From Streptomyces sp. CNH099 (GTDB lineage Bacteria; Actinomycetota; Actinomycetes; Streptomycetales; Streptomycetaceae), in assembly GCA_000514715.1 (NCBI GenBank), contig AZWL01000023.1:42821-106820 (forward strand): a DNA stretch of 64,000 nucleotides. The letters are read 5' to 3'. Made by a program: the position numbers and the translations under genes. A model generated the notes under the pieces. It saw only the letters and a program-made list of their open reading frames with translations. It had not been told where the DNA came from and made no database searches. This document shows positions 46,654 to 56,165 of this stretch, piece by piece. The first letter of the stretch is position 1. Each line of letters begins with the position of its first letter.

Positions 46654-48087
46654 ATGACCGACACCAGCCCCGGCGCGGGCGCCGACGGGCGGAACGGGGC
46701 GCCCGGCGACCGCACCGCGGCGGGGGCCCGGACGCGCACGGGCGCCGGGGAGCGTGCCGGCGAGGACGCGGGCTCCCCCGACCCCGGTCCCGCGCGCCCG
46801 CGGCTGCGGCGCAGCCGCCGCTACAAGGTCGTCGGCGGCGTCTGCGGCGGCCTCGGCCAGTACGTCGGCATGGACCCCGTCATCTTCCGCATCGTGCTCG
46901 GCGTCCTCACCGCCACCGGCGGCCTCGGGCTCGTCGCGTACGGCTTCGCCTGGCTGCTGATGCCGCTCGACGGCGAGGACGACAGCGAGGGCCGCCGGCT
47001 GCTGTCCGGCCGGGTCGAGGGCTCGGCGCTGACGGCGCTGCTGTTCGCCGTCGTCGGCTGCGGCCTGTTCCTGTCCGTACTGAACACGACGGACACCCAC
47101 TTCTTCGCCGCCCTGCTGATCCTCTGCCTCGGCGGCGCCGCCTACTGGTCGCACCACCGCCGCGCGGCCGAGGAGATGGCCGCCGACGGCGTCCCCGTGG
47201 ACGACGCCACCGCCCACGCCGTGGCCGACGCCCCGCCGGAGACCGCGCCGCCCCCCGTGCCGTACTCGCCGTCCTGGTGGCGCGACCCGCTCACCAAGGA
47301 CGGCGACTTCCCGCCCTACCTCTGGGGCCCCGACGACGCCGCTACCGACGAGGCCGCGGCCGAGGGTCCGTCCCGCACCGGCTGCCGCAGGAAGACCGGG
47401 CCGTCCGGCACCGGCCGCCGCGGCGAGCACGAGGCGGTCGGCATCGGCGGCTGGACGTTCCTCGCCGCCGCCGCCACCTGCTCCGTCGTCATCGTCGCCA
47501 CCTGGGGCGCGGAGCCCCTGGGCACCACGCTGGCGCTCGGCCTCGGCGGCGCGCTCGCCGTCTTCGGCGCCGGGTTCACGCTCAGCGCCTGGCTCGGCCG
47601 CACCGGCGGCGGCACCGCCTTCTGGGCGCTGCTCACGACCGTCCTGCTGGCCGGCGCGCTCTGGCTGCCGGACACCATCACGGCCGACTGGGGCGAGCGG
47701 ACCTGGCGCCCGGCGGCGGTCACGGACGTACGCGAGCGGTACGAGCTGGGCAGCGGCGAGGCCGAGCTGGACCTCAGCCGGCTGGAGCTGGCGCCGGGCC
47801 AGCGGGTCGAGACCACGGCCCAGGTGGGCCTGGGGCAGCTGGAGGTGCACGTCCCCGACGACGTCCGGGTCGAGGTGCACAGCCGGGTCGACATCGGCGA
47901 CCTGCACTTGCCGCCCACCACGCACACCGAGCCCCCGGACGACGGCGACATCGACGTGTCCCCGGGGCAGGAGCGCACGACGGTGCTGGAGCCGACGGCC
48001 GACGGGGCGGACGGCCCGGCGGGCACGATGGTGCTGGACCTGACGGTCTCGGTGGGCCAGCTGGAGGTTGTGCGTGCGACGTCATAG
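46654..48087 (+). CDS. PspC-domain membrane protein with LiaF/Toastrack-like C-terminus
   Basis: 477 residues. A PspC domain (about 48-108; RRYKVVGGVCGGLGQYVGMDPVIFRIVLGVLTATGG) is followed by two membrane helices, a charged cytoplasmic loop, and three more helices (about 265-350). The C-terminal 110 residues, GEAELDLSRLELAPGQRVETTAQVGLGQLEVHVPDDVRVEV, read as the repetitive beta-strand pattern of LiaF/Toastrack domains. Such proteins partner LiaRS-like envelope-stress systems, matching the divergent kinase and regulator. ATG start; the next gene overlaps its 3' end. Confidence 0.9.
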   Translation: MTDTSPGAGADGRNGAPGDRTAAGARTRTGAGERAGEDAGSPDPGPARPRLRRSRRYKVVGGVCGGLGQYVGMDPVIFRIVLGVLTATGGLGLVAYGFAWLLMPLDGEDDSEGRRLLSGRVEGSALTALLFAVVGCGLFLSVLNTTDTHFFAALLILCLGGAAYWSHHRRAAEEMAADGVPVDDATAHAVADAPPETAPPPVPYSPSWWRDPLTKDGDFPPYLWGPDDAATDEAAAEGPSRTGCRRKTGPSGTGRRGEHEAVGIGGWTFLAAAATCSVVIVATWGAEPLGTTLALGLGGALAVFGAGFTLSAWLGRTGGGTAFWALLTTVLLAGALWLPDTITADWGERTWRPAAVTDVRERYELGSGEAELDLSRLELAPGQRVETTAQVGLGQLEVHVPDDVRVEVHSRVDIGDLHLPPTTHTEPPDDGDIDVSPGQERTTVLEPTADGADGPAGTMVLDLTVSVGQLEVVRATS

Positions 48088-48514
48088 GTTCGAGCCCGCG
48101 AAGCTGGTCGCCGGCCTGGTGCTGCTCTGCGGCGCGACCCTCGGCCTGCTCGACGCGTCCGACGCGCTGCGCCAGCCGGACTGGGTGCCGCTGGCCGTGG
48201 TGCCGCCGGGGCTGGCGCTGGCCGCCCTGGTCGCCGCTGTCGGCTACGCGGCGCGCCACCGCGCGCGCCGGCGCGCCCGGGAGGCGCACGCCGCGGCGCC
48301 GGCGCCGCGGGAGGCGGGGCTGGGGGCGATGCCGATGGACGAGCTGCGCGGGACGTACGAGACGCGCTTCGGCGGCGGGGACGTGGAGCCTCCGGCCGAC
48401 GACGGCTCGGGCGGTGGCGCGGGTGCGGACGGCGGGCGCACGGGCGGCGGGCGCACGGGCGGCGGCGCGGGCTCGGGCGCGGGCGGCGGGGGCGCGGGCG
48501 GCGGGGGCCGCTAG
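48074..48514 (+). CDS. Small two-helix membrane protein coupled to the PspC/LiaF-like gene
   Basis: 146 residues from GTG 48074, which overlaps the upstream gene by 14 bases and has GGAGG at good spacing. Two hydrophobic helices (about 10-28 and 38-60), then an Arg-rich stretch, a short conserved-looking patch (MPMDELRGTYETRFGGGD) and a Gly-rich tail. Probably part of the same envelope-stress operon. Its stop overlaps the stop of the convergent DoxX gene. Confidence 0.78.
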   Translation: MRRHRFEPAKLVAGLVLLCGATLGLLDASDALRQPDWVPLAVVPPGLALAALVAAVGYAARHRARRRAREAHAAAPAPREAGLGAMPMDELRGTYETRFGGGDVEPPADDGSGGGAGADGGRTGGGRTGGGAGSGAGGGGAGGGGR

Positions 48515-49053
48515 GCGAAGAGCTGCTGGCCCTTCCTGCGGCGGCGGACGGCGAGCACCGAGTCCAGCGACCAGTAGGGCGCGCCGGCCAGGATCAGGGC
48601 CGTCCACGCCATCATGTACGGCAGGTCCTGGCCGTAGTAGTACGGGTCCGCGGACCAGCTCATCGTGAACCACAGCGTCATCGAGATCAGCGCGCCGCCG
48701 GTCGCGGCCAGCCGCGCCCACAGCCCGGCGAGCGTGCCGAGACCCACCGCGATCTCGCCGAGCGAGATGGCGATCCCGAACTCCGTCGGCGCCTTCTGCG
48801 CCAGGTCCACCAGCGCGGGGATCGCGACGTCGGGCAGGGCGTCGAGGGTGTCGTGGAGGGAGCCGGGGCCGCTGGCGTCGAGGAAGGCGTCGTCGGTGAG
48901 TTTGTCGAAGCCGGCGTAGACGAAGGTGATGCCGAGGAAGATCCGCAGGGGCAGCAGCGCGAACCGGGCGGCGACGGCCCGGATGCCGCCGGGCGGCTCC
49001 CCCTGGGGCACCCTCCCGAGTACGCCGGTGCGGGACGCTTGGTCCTGTGCCAT
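48511..49053 (-). CDS. DoxX family membrane protein
   Basis: 180 residues with four membrane helices: ALLPLRIFLGITFVYAGFDKLTD, FGIAISLGEIAVGLGTLAGL, ATGGALISMTLWF and YMMAWTALILAG. The first helix with its FxYAGxxKL pattern is characteristic of DoxX. Related proteins act in thiol/redox stress complexes, but the partner is not encoded nearby. Its last three bases are shared with the convergent gene: both stops use the palindrome CTAG. Confidence 0.9.
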   Translation of the reverse strand: MAQDQASRTGVLGRVPQGEPPGGIRAVAARFALLPLRIFLGITFVYAGFDKLTDDAFLDASGPGSLHDTLDALPDVAIPALVDLAQKAPTEFGIAISLGEIAVGLGTLAGLWARLAATGGALISMTLWFTMSWSADPYYYGQDLPYMMAWTALILAGAPYWSLDSVLAVRRRRKGQQLFA

Positions 49054-49272
49054 GTGTAGTCCGCCTCTCCTGCCGTAGACCGTGCCGGTGATCGCCCCGG
49101 CGCCGATACTTCATGTGTGGGAGGGGATACGTAAAGCATTTCCTGAACGCTCAACCGGATCGGGTCGTTCGCGTCCGCACGGTCGACGTCCGGTCGCGAT
49201 CCAGCCGGTCACCCGGCAGGTGGGTCAGCAGGTGTTCCAGCCGGTGGCTCAGCCGGGGGTCCAGCCGGAGGT

Positions 49273-50856
49273 TCAGTCGACGATGTCGAGCAGGTAGGGG
49301 GCGGACTCCGCGCCCCCGGCGGTGACCACCCGCAGCTCCGTGCGGCCCGGCTCCACGTCCACCGGCACCGGGACCGTCAGCCGGGTCGCCGTGGGGTTGG
49401 CGAAGCCGCCGGCGACCGGGACCAGCGGCACGTGCACGTGCACGGCTCCGATCCGTACGACGACGCGCGCCAGCTGCTCCGGCGACTCGGCGCCCGCCGG
49501 CACGAACCCGGTGCCGCGCACCTCGACGTCGTCGCCGGTACGGATCGCGGTGTGCAGGTCGCCGGGCTCGCGGACCCGGACCACGGACAGCACCGCCGGG
49601 CGCCCGCCGTCGACGAGCCGGGCCGCCAGGTGCACCGCGGCGCTCACGGCGACCAGCGCCGCGACGCCCCACGGCAGCCCCGGCAGCTGCTCGGGCCGGC
49701 GGCCCAGCTGCACCAGCGCGAAGAGCAGCGCGGCGGCGGCCACCACGGCGTACTGGATGTCGACGGCCGCGGCCCGGCCGGCGTCGTCGGTCAGCAGGTC
49801 GGCGGCGCGGGGGCGGGCGGCGCGGGTCTTGGTCAGGCCGCCGCTGCGCAGCCGGTACGCCACGACGGCGCGGGCGCCGAGGGCGGCGGCCCAGGCGGCG
49901 GCGACGGTGACGACGAGCCCGGCGGCGCCGCCGGCACCGGTCCCCGACCCCGTACCCGACCAGCCGAGGCCGTCGAGGAGCCGGTCGCGGGCGGCGGAGC
50001 CGTCGGCGAGGGCCAGGGCGAGCGCGAGGTGCAGCAGCGCGTACCCGGCGAGCAGCGTCCAGGCGCCGGCCACGGCCCGGCCGGTGGAGAGCCGGCCGTC
50101 CTCGCCGACGACGGGGGCGAGGAGCCCGCCGCGGGCGCGGTTCAGCCACGCGGCGCCGGCCAGCAGCCCGGCGGTCAGCACGGCGGCGAGCAGCGCGGCG
50201 GTACGGGCCCGGGTCCAGCCGGGGCCGAGGGCGGTGAGCCCGACGACGAGGAGGAGGGCGAGCAGGCCGGCGCCGATGACGTACAGGGTGCGCCGCCACA
50301 GCGCCGCCGGCCACGTCCCGCCCGCGGCGGCGGCGCGGGCGGCGAGGGTGTCGGCGGAGCGGGTCAGCTCGTCGGAGACCCACTGCCGGGAGGCGCCGGG
50401 CGAGTGCGCGACCGCGGCGGGCACCCCCTCGCCGGCGGCGAAGCCGTCGCGGCGGCGGTCGAAGTCGGAAGCGGGGGCGGATGCGCTGCCGGTACCGTGT
50501 GGGACGCCGGAGCCCGTCGGCACCTCCCCGCCGGAGCCGGACCGGCGGGGGCCACCGCCCGTACCGCGCTCGGTGCCGGGCCCCGTGCCACCGTCCCCGC
50601 GCTGCACCGGCACACCGGCGGCGCCGCCGACCTGCGGTCTCCCGGCCTGGGGGCCGTCGCCCGATCCGCGCTCGGCACCGGACCACGTACCACCGGAGTC
50701 CGCCGGCCCGCCGGCGGCGTCCCCGGCTGCCGGGCCGCCCGCCGACTCGCCCTCGACGCCCGCCGCAGGCGGGACCGCGGCGCCGGACTCCGTACCGCCT
50801 GCGGCGGCGCCCGCCGCGGGCACATCCGTGTCGTCGTCCCCCGCTTCCACCGCCAC
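49273..50856 (-). CDS. Multi-pass membrane protein with C-terminal beta-rich domain
   Basis: 527 residues from GTG 50856, chosen because AGGGGG is six bases upstream; an in-frame ATG at 50886 lacks that site. Residues 1-170 are Gly/Ala/Pro/Thr-rich and probably cytoplasmic. About seven hydrophobic helices follow (185-420). The last 100 residues (VLSVVRVREPGDLHTAIRTGDDVEVRGTGFVPAGAES...) resemble an IPT/TIG-like Ig-fold. Function unknown. Confidence 0.8.
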   Translation of the reverse strand: MAVEAGDDDTDVPAAGAAAGGTESGAAVPPAAGVEGESAGGPAAGDAAGGPADSGGTWSGAERGSGDGPQAGRPQVGGAAGVPVQRGDGGTGPGTERGTGGGPRRSGSGGEVPTGSGVPHGTGSASAPASDFDRRRDGFAAGEGVPAAVAHSPGASRQWVSDELTRSADTLAARAAAAGGTWPAALWRRTLYVIGAGLLALLLVVGLTALGPGWTRARTAALLAAVLTAGLLAGAAWLNRARGGLLAPVVGEDGRLSTGRAVAGAWTLLAGYALLHLALALALADGSAARDRLLDGLGWSGTGSGTGAGGAAGLVVTVAAAWAAALGARAVVAYRLRSGGLTKTRAARPRAADLLTDDAGRAAAVDIQYAVVAAAALLFALVQLGRRPEQLPGLPWGVAALVAVSAAVHLAARLVDGGRPAVLSVVRVREPGDLHTAIRTGDDVEVRGTGFVPAGAESPEQLARVVVRIGAVHVHVPLVPVAGGFANPTATRLTVPVPVDVEPGRTELRVVTAGGAESAPYLLDIVD

Positions 50857-50933
50857 CTCGTGCCCCCTTGACCGCAAGCCGTCCATGTGATGAGAGCGAA
50901 TTCTGCCCTACCGCGGGCGCGGCGGGACCGGCG

Positions 50934-52514
<1,581 letters not shown>

Positions 52515-52531
52515 TGCTGCGGCCTTCCGGC

Positions 52532-52593
52532 GGTGGGAGGGGGGAGACAGGGTGGTGGGAGGGGGATACAGGGTGGCGGGAGGGGGGATACAG
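52532..52593. repeat. Three 21-base tandem repeats plus hairpin upstream of guaA
   Basis: Three near-identical units (GGTGGYGGGAGGGGGATACAG type, 19-22 bases) directly upstream of guaA, followed by a CAGCCGA/TCGGCTG hairpin at 52591-52609. They would be pyrimidine-rich in the guaA leader. Could be regulatory or an unstable purine tract. Confidence 0.75.
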
Positions 52594-52634
52594 CCGAGTC
52601 TATCGGCTGCGGTGTCTCACCATGCGGGCCGCCG

Positions 52635-52664
52635 TTGTCCACCGGCGGGACGGCGGTGGATACT
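52635..52664 (+). promoter_or_regulatory. Candidate promoter of the chorismate mutase leader
   Basis: TTGTCC (52635-52640), an 18-base spacer, and GATACT (52659-52664) resemble a housekeeping streptomycete promoter. The predicted start, about seven bases on, falls at or beside the leader ATG (52672), implying a leaderless leader peptide. Confidence 0.55.
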
Positions 52665-52671
52665 GGGGTCC

Positions 52672-52740
52672 ATGCGCACGCAGAGCTTCCTCTTTACCTA
52701 TGGCAACCGGCCCGTCCGGCTGCCATGGTCGTGCGCTTGA
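52672..52740 (+). CDS. Candidate aromatic-rich leader peptide upstream of chorismate mutase
   Basis: A 22-residue frame containing SFLFTY (two Phe and one Tyr) and later LPW (Trp): four aromatic residues in 22. It has no strong SD and sits where transcription would begin from the predicted promoter. Its stop lies 25 bases before a strong terminator hairpin. Chorismate mutase makes the precursor of Phe and Tyr, so ribosome stalling on these codons is a plausible sensor. This small gene is easy to miss. Confidence 0.6.
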   Translation: MRTQSFLFTYGNRPVRLPWSCA

Positions 52741-52791
52741 GCTGACTGACAAGCGACTTCCCAGGCGCCCCGGGCCGGCAGGCCCGGGGCG
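52702..52791 (+). promoter_or_regulatory. Candidate transcription attenuator of chorismate mutase
   Basis: Three competing pairings are visible. A leader hairpin within the peptide codons: GGCAACCGG/CCGGCTGCC (52702-52724), with one mismatch. An antiterminator: CCGGCCCG (52707-52714) with CGGGCCGG (52771-52778). A terminator: perfect 11-bp CGCCCCGGGCC/GGCCCGGGGCG with a GGCA loop (52766-52791), followed by TGCTGTGTGT. Arms are mutually exclusive as in classic amino-acid attenuation. Folding is by eye. Confidence 0.6.
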
Positions 52792-52849
52792 TGCTGTGTG
52801 TACGCCGCCGGGCGGCGGGCTCCGGGACCCGTATCCCAGGAGTGACGAG

Positions 52850-53140
52850 ATGAACGCAACCCAGGCGAGCGACCGGACCGGGGCGCGCACCGACGAGGCG
52901 GCGACGGAGATCACCGGCGCCCGCGAGCGGATCGACGACCTCGACGGCCGGATCATCGCGCTGGTGGAGGAGCGGATGGCGGTCTCGGCCGACATCCAGC
53001 GGGCCCGCATCGCCTCCGGCGGCCGGCGGGTGAACCTCTCCCGCGAGATGGAGATCCTCGCCCGCTACCGCGACCACCTGGGCCGCCCGGGCACGACGCT
53101 GGCGATGACCCTGCTGGAACTGTGCCGCGGCCGCGTCTGA
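52850..53140 (+). CDS. Chorismate mutase (AroQ class)
   Basis: 96 residues, all-helical. ITGARERIDDLDGRIIALVEERMAVSADIQRARIASGGRRVNLSREMEILARYRDHLG contains the expected active-site Arg, Lys-equivalent and Glu positions of small AroQ mutases, which convert chorismate to prephenate for Phe and Tyr synthesis. The ATG follows AGGAG at seven bases. A weak hairpin (53163-53195) follows. Regulation by the upstream leader is inferred. Confidence 0.88.
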   Translation: MNATQASDRTGARTDEAATEITGARERIDDLDGRIIALVEERMAVSADIQRARIASGGRRVNLSREMEILARYRDHLGRPGTTLAMTLLELCRGRV

Positions 53141-53162
53141 CCGCGGCCGACCGCGGCGGCGG

Positions 53163-53195
53163 GGTGCTCGGGCGCAGGGGCGGATCCGGAGCACC
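53163..53195 (+). terminator. Weak hairpin after chorismate mutase
   Basis: GGTGCTC/GAGCACC, seven base pairs around a 19-base loop, 23 bases after the stop. Only moderately convincing. Confidence 0.35.
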
Positions 53196-53225
53196 GGTCC
53201 CGCCCGGCCCCCGCCCGGACCCCCG

Positions 53226-53679
53226 TCACGTGACCGCCCCCGCACCCGGCACCCCGGGCCCCACCGGCTCGACGACCACCGCCCACACCGCCTTGCCCAC
53301 CCCGCCGCGCTCGGCCACGCCCCACCGCGCCGCCAGCGCCTCGACCACGACCGGGCCGAAGCCGCCCGCCTCGCCCGGCGCCCGCCGCACGGGCCAGACG
53401 CCGGAGGCGTCGTGCACCTCGATACGCACCCCGCGGTGCTGCCGGACGAAGCGCGTCTGGATCTCCCGCCCCGGCGGCACGCGGGCGTGAACGACGGCGT
53501 TGGTCACCAGTTCCGACACCAACGGCACGGCCGCCTCCTCACCCCCGGCCATCCCCCACCCTGCCAGCACCCTGCACAACTGCGCCCGCGCCCAGCCCCA
53601 CGCACCGCGGATGCCGCCGCCACTGCCACTTCACCACGTGCGTGCTCAAAGCCGGTGACTCGCCTGCCTGTACGGTCAT
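53226..53679 (-). pseudogene. Frameshifted anti-sigma-like ATP-binding protein (HATPase_c)
   Basis: The N-terminal frame from ATG 53679 reads THVVKWQWRRHPRCVGL, the usual start of the small streptomycete RsbW/SpoIIAB-like ATPases. It then leaves frame, while the next frame carries ARAQLCRVLAGWGM, LVSELVTNAVVHA (the N-box) and the C-terminal ATP-binding part ending VEALAARWGV. Removing one C from the CCC at 53591-53593 joins them into about 150 residues. Such proteins phosphorylate or bind regulatory partners. Either inactivated or a sequence error. Confidence 0.7.
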
Positions 53680-53832
53680 CTCAGGGCCTCTCGTGGAGAG
53701 TTGTAGCGGACGGGCACCAGTGAACGGCCGGGGGTGCGGCCGTGACCACGTCACCTCCGCGGCAGTCAGGCCGCATGTCTGCTGCATCCACTACCGTGAC
53801 CAGGGAAGACGGCATGCCCGGGAGGACGAGGT

Positions 53833-54105
53833 ATGGCGGACAGGCGCGATCGCTTAGTGCGGCGCAGGAGGCCGGAGATCCGGGCCTATGGGCGTGCGCG
53901 CTGACGCGGCACGCCTTCATCGGCATGCAGCACGAGTCGGCTGAGCAGGGACCAACGCGGGCGCTTCGTCGCCACCTGCTGGATCGCGCAGATCTACCAC
54001 CGCATCGAGAACCCCAAGGCGGGCTACGTGGCGGATTGGCCCGAGCTTCCCCTCCCCGACTGGATTGCACCGACGACTTGCCCGGTGCACGGGATCAGGG
54101 GGTGA
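53833..54105 (+). pseudogene. Small conserved hypothetical interrupted by an in-frame stop
   Basis: ATG 53833 begins a basic start (MADRRDRLVRRRRPEIRAYGR) that ends at a TGA at 53902. The same frame later resumes with a protein-like segment, GRFVATCWIAQIYHRI / PKAGYVADWPELPLPDW / TTCPVHG, ending at 54105. The intervening piece in another frame (TRHAFIGMQHESAEQ) also looks protein-like, so two compensating frameshifts are possible. The gene is divergent from the anti-sigma-like pseudogene. I cannot name the family. Confidence 0.45.
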
Positions 54106-55077
54106 GGACGATTCTTCCGGCGACCGATCCGTTCTCGACCAGGCGGTGAGCCTGCGCGGCCCGGGACAGCGGGAGGGTCTGGACGTCGATCTGCACCTGG
54201 CCTTCCCGGACCGCCTCCAGCGCGGCGCGGGCCGCGGGGCCGGCCAGTTCCGGGTGGTGGGGGAGGTGGAAGCCGACCGCGTAGCCGAGTACCGCGAGGT
54301 TGCCGCCCCAGAGGGCGTTCGTGGGCACCGTGTGCTGCCAGTCGCCGCTGGCGTTGCCCACCAGCAGCATCCGCCCCATCGGGGCCATCACGCCCAGGCT
54401 GGCTGTGCGCACCCGGCCGCCGACCGGGTCCACGACGACGTCGAAGCGGCGGTCGCCGACCGCCTCGGCGAGGTCGTCGGCGGCGACCACCTCGTCGTAG
54501 GGCAGCGCGGAGGCACGCGCGCGCTCCAGCGAGGAGCGGCGCACCGTCCCGGTCACGCCGGCGGCGCCCAGGGCGCGGGCCACGCCCGGGAAGGCCGACG
54601 CCAGGCCGCCCAGCGCGCCGTGCACCAGCACGTGTTCGCCGGGCTTGAGGTGTGCCACTCGGTGAGTGCCAGGTAGGCGGTCGCGGCGTTGGGCACGGCC
54701 GCGACCGCGAGCGCGGGATCGACGCCGGTGCCGTCGAGGCTCGTGGTCAACGCGGCGTCCGCGAGGGCGACGGAGGCGTAGCCTCCCTCCGCCCCGTTGC
54801 CCGACAGGGTCACGACCGGCTCGCCGACCCGCAGACCCGCCACCCCGTCCCCCAGAGCGCGGACGGTGCCGGCCACTTCCAGCCCGGGCACGTAGGGCGG
54901 CTGCGGCAGCCCGGTCTGGTCCTTGTACAGGCCCTGCCTGAGGTAGACGTCGATCAGCCCCACGGCGGCGTGGGTGACGTCGATGGCGACCTGCCCGGGG
55001 GCGGGCGCGGGGTCGGGAAGCTCGGTCGGCTCGAAGACGTCGGGTGAGCCGAAATCCGTGACCACGGCGGCGTGCAT
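54095..55077 (-). pseudogene. Frameshifted NADPH:quinone oxidoreductase (zinc-type MDR superfamily)
   Basis: ATG 55077 opens with MHAAVVTDFGSPDVFEPTELPDPAP and the GroES-like domain (VGLIDVYLRQGLY, VPGLEVAGTVRALGDGV). The frame breaks after AYLALTE; the nucleotide-binding half, VAHLKPGEHVLVHGALGGLASAF through IVLTP, continues in the next frame. Adding one G at about 54656-54660 restores a 327-residue enzyme. Medium-chain reductases of this type use NADPH without zinc. It lies divergent from a TetR gene with operators between them, so it is the probable TetR target. Confidence 0.8.
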
Positions 55078-55118
55078 GAGGGTCTCCAGTCTCTCGCTGG
55101 GGCGGGAAGCCCCCGCCC

Positions 55119-55212
55119 TTACGCAAGCACGTTGCGTTAGAGCGTTAACGCAACCAGCTTGCGTTATTCACGCTACCACACCCGGACCGCTTAACGCACC
55201 TTGCATGCGTTA
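55119..55212. promoter_or_regulatory. Three 21-bp TetR-type operators
   Basis: Three inverted repeats share the consensus TAACGCAA-N5-TTGCGTTA: 55119-55139 (one half-site base off), 55146-55166 (perfect) and 55192-55212 (one inner base pair off). Each is 21 bases. They fill the 145-base gap between the divergent reductase and TetR genes; the third ends ten bases before the TetR start, so TetR should repress itself and the reductase. Confidence 0.85.
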
Positions 55213-55222
55213 AAGTGGGGCC

Positions 55223-55879
55223 ATGCACAGCCGCGCACGGTCCCCAGAGGCCAAGCTCCGCCGCACCGAGGATCTGCTCGCCGCCGCGCGCACCCTCGCC
55301 ACCGCCCGCGGAGGGGTACGGCACGTGACGCTCGCGGCCGTGACGGAGGCCGCCGGCCTGCACCCGTCGGCTGTGCGCCGGTACTTCGCCAGCAAGGAGG
55401 AACTGCTGCTGGAGCTGGCGGAACGCGGGTGGAACGAGTGGCGCGACGGCCTCGCCGCCCACCTGGCGGGGGCCCGGGACCTGACCCCCGCCGAGTCCGC
55501 CGCCGCCGTGGCCGCGACCCTCACCGCCCAGCCCCTCTTCTGCGACCTGCTCACCCACGTGCCGCTCAGCCTTGAGGGCGACGTCGACATCGAGCGGGCC
55601 CGGCGCTACAAGACCAACTCCTTCGCCGCCTACGACGCCCTCGTCGACGCCCTCACGGCCTCCTCCCGGACCCTGACGACCGCCCAGGCGCAGGAGCTGA
55701 TCGCCGCGGCGCTCGGGCTCACCGCGCACTTGTGGCAGGTCTCCCACCCGACCCCGACCCTCGCCGAGCTGTACGCCCAGAACCCCCGCTGGGGACACGT
55801 CGCCCTCGACTTCGCACCGCGCCTCACCCGGCTGCTGCAAGCCGTCGCCGTCGGAGTCACCGTGATGGACGGTGACTGA
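55223..55879 (+). CDS. TetR-family transcriptional regulator
   Basis: 218 residues. N-terminal HTH (about 12-62) with VTLAAVTEAAGLHPSAVRRYFASKEELLLELAERGW, a standard TetR signature, and a helical C-terminal ligand domain (about 80-215) with no recognisable ligand motif. ATG with GTGGGG upstream. Divergent from the quinone-oxidoreductase gene with three operators between them; likely an electrophile- or quinone-responsive repressor. Confidence 0.93.
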   Translation: MHSRARSPEAKLRRTEDLLAAARTLATARGGVRHVTLAAVTEAAGLHPSAVRRYFASKEELLLELAERGWNEWRDGLAAHLAGARDLTPAESAAAVAATLTAQPLFCDLLTHVPLSLEGDVDIERARRYKTNSFAAYDALVDALTASSRTLTTAQAQELIAAALGLTAHLWQVSHPTPTLAELYAQNPRWGHVALDFAPRLTRLLQAVAVGVTVMDGD

Positions 55880-56165
55880 GCACCGGGAACCGATCGGCCT
55901 TCCGGGCCCCGGGGCCGACCGGGCGCCGAGGCCGACCGGGCGCCGGCACGGCAGTGCTCGCTGTTCCAGGCCGCGACCGAGCCGCTGCACTCGCTGGCGG
56001 TGCGCACGGTGGATCTGTACGTCGTCGCTCAGCGGTTGAGGTTGACGGTCGAGGAGTCGTGGGACGGGCACGGAGCGGTCCGTGCCGCGCTCTTCACCCT
56101 CGGCGGGTCCGGGGAAAGTCGCCGGTCAGTCGCCGTTCCAGCAGGGCGGCGGCACGGCGGCCGGG
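55880..56165. other. Spacer with a possible gene remnant
   Basis: The plus frame from about 55950 to 56130 reads like real protein (FQAATEPLHSLAVRTVDLYVVAQRLRLTVEESWDG...) but has no start, SD or recognisable end. Probably a decayed fragment of another gene; no intact gene is supported. Confidence 0.3.

Noticed and set aside
48085..48110. GGTTCGAGCCCG string resembling a tRNA T-loop
   Set aside because: It lies inside a coding start and no cloverleaf can be formed around it.
55950..56130. Intact small gene after TetR
   Set aside because: Protein-like frame but no start codon, ribosome-binding site or recognisable domain; listed only as a possible remnant.
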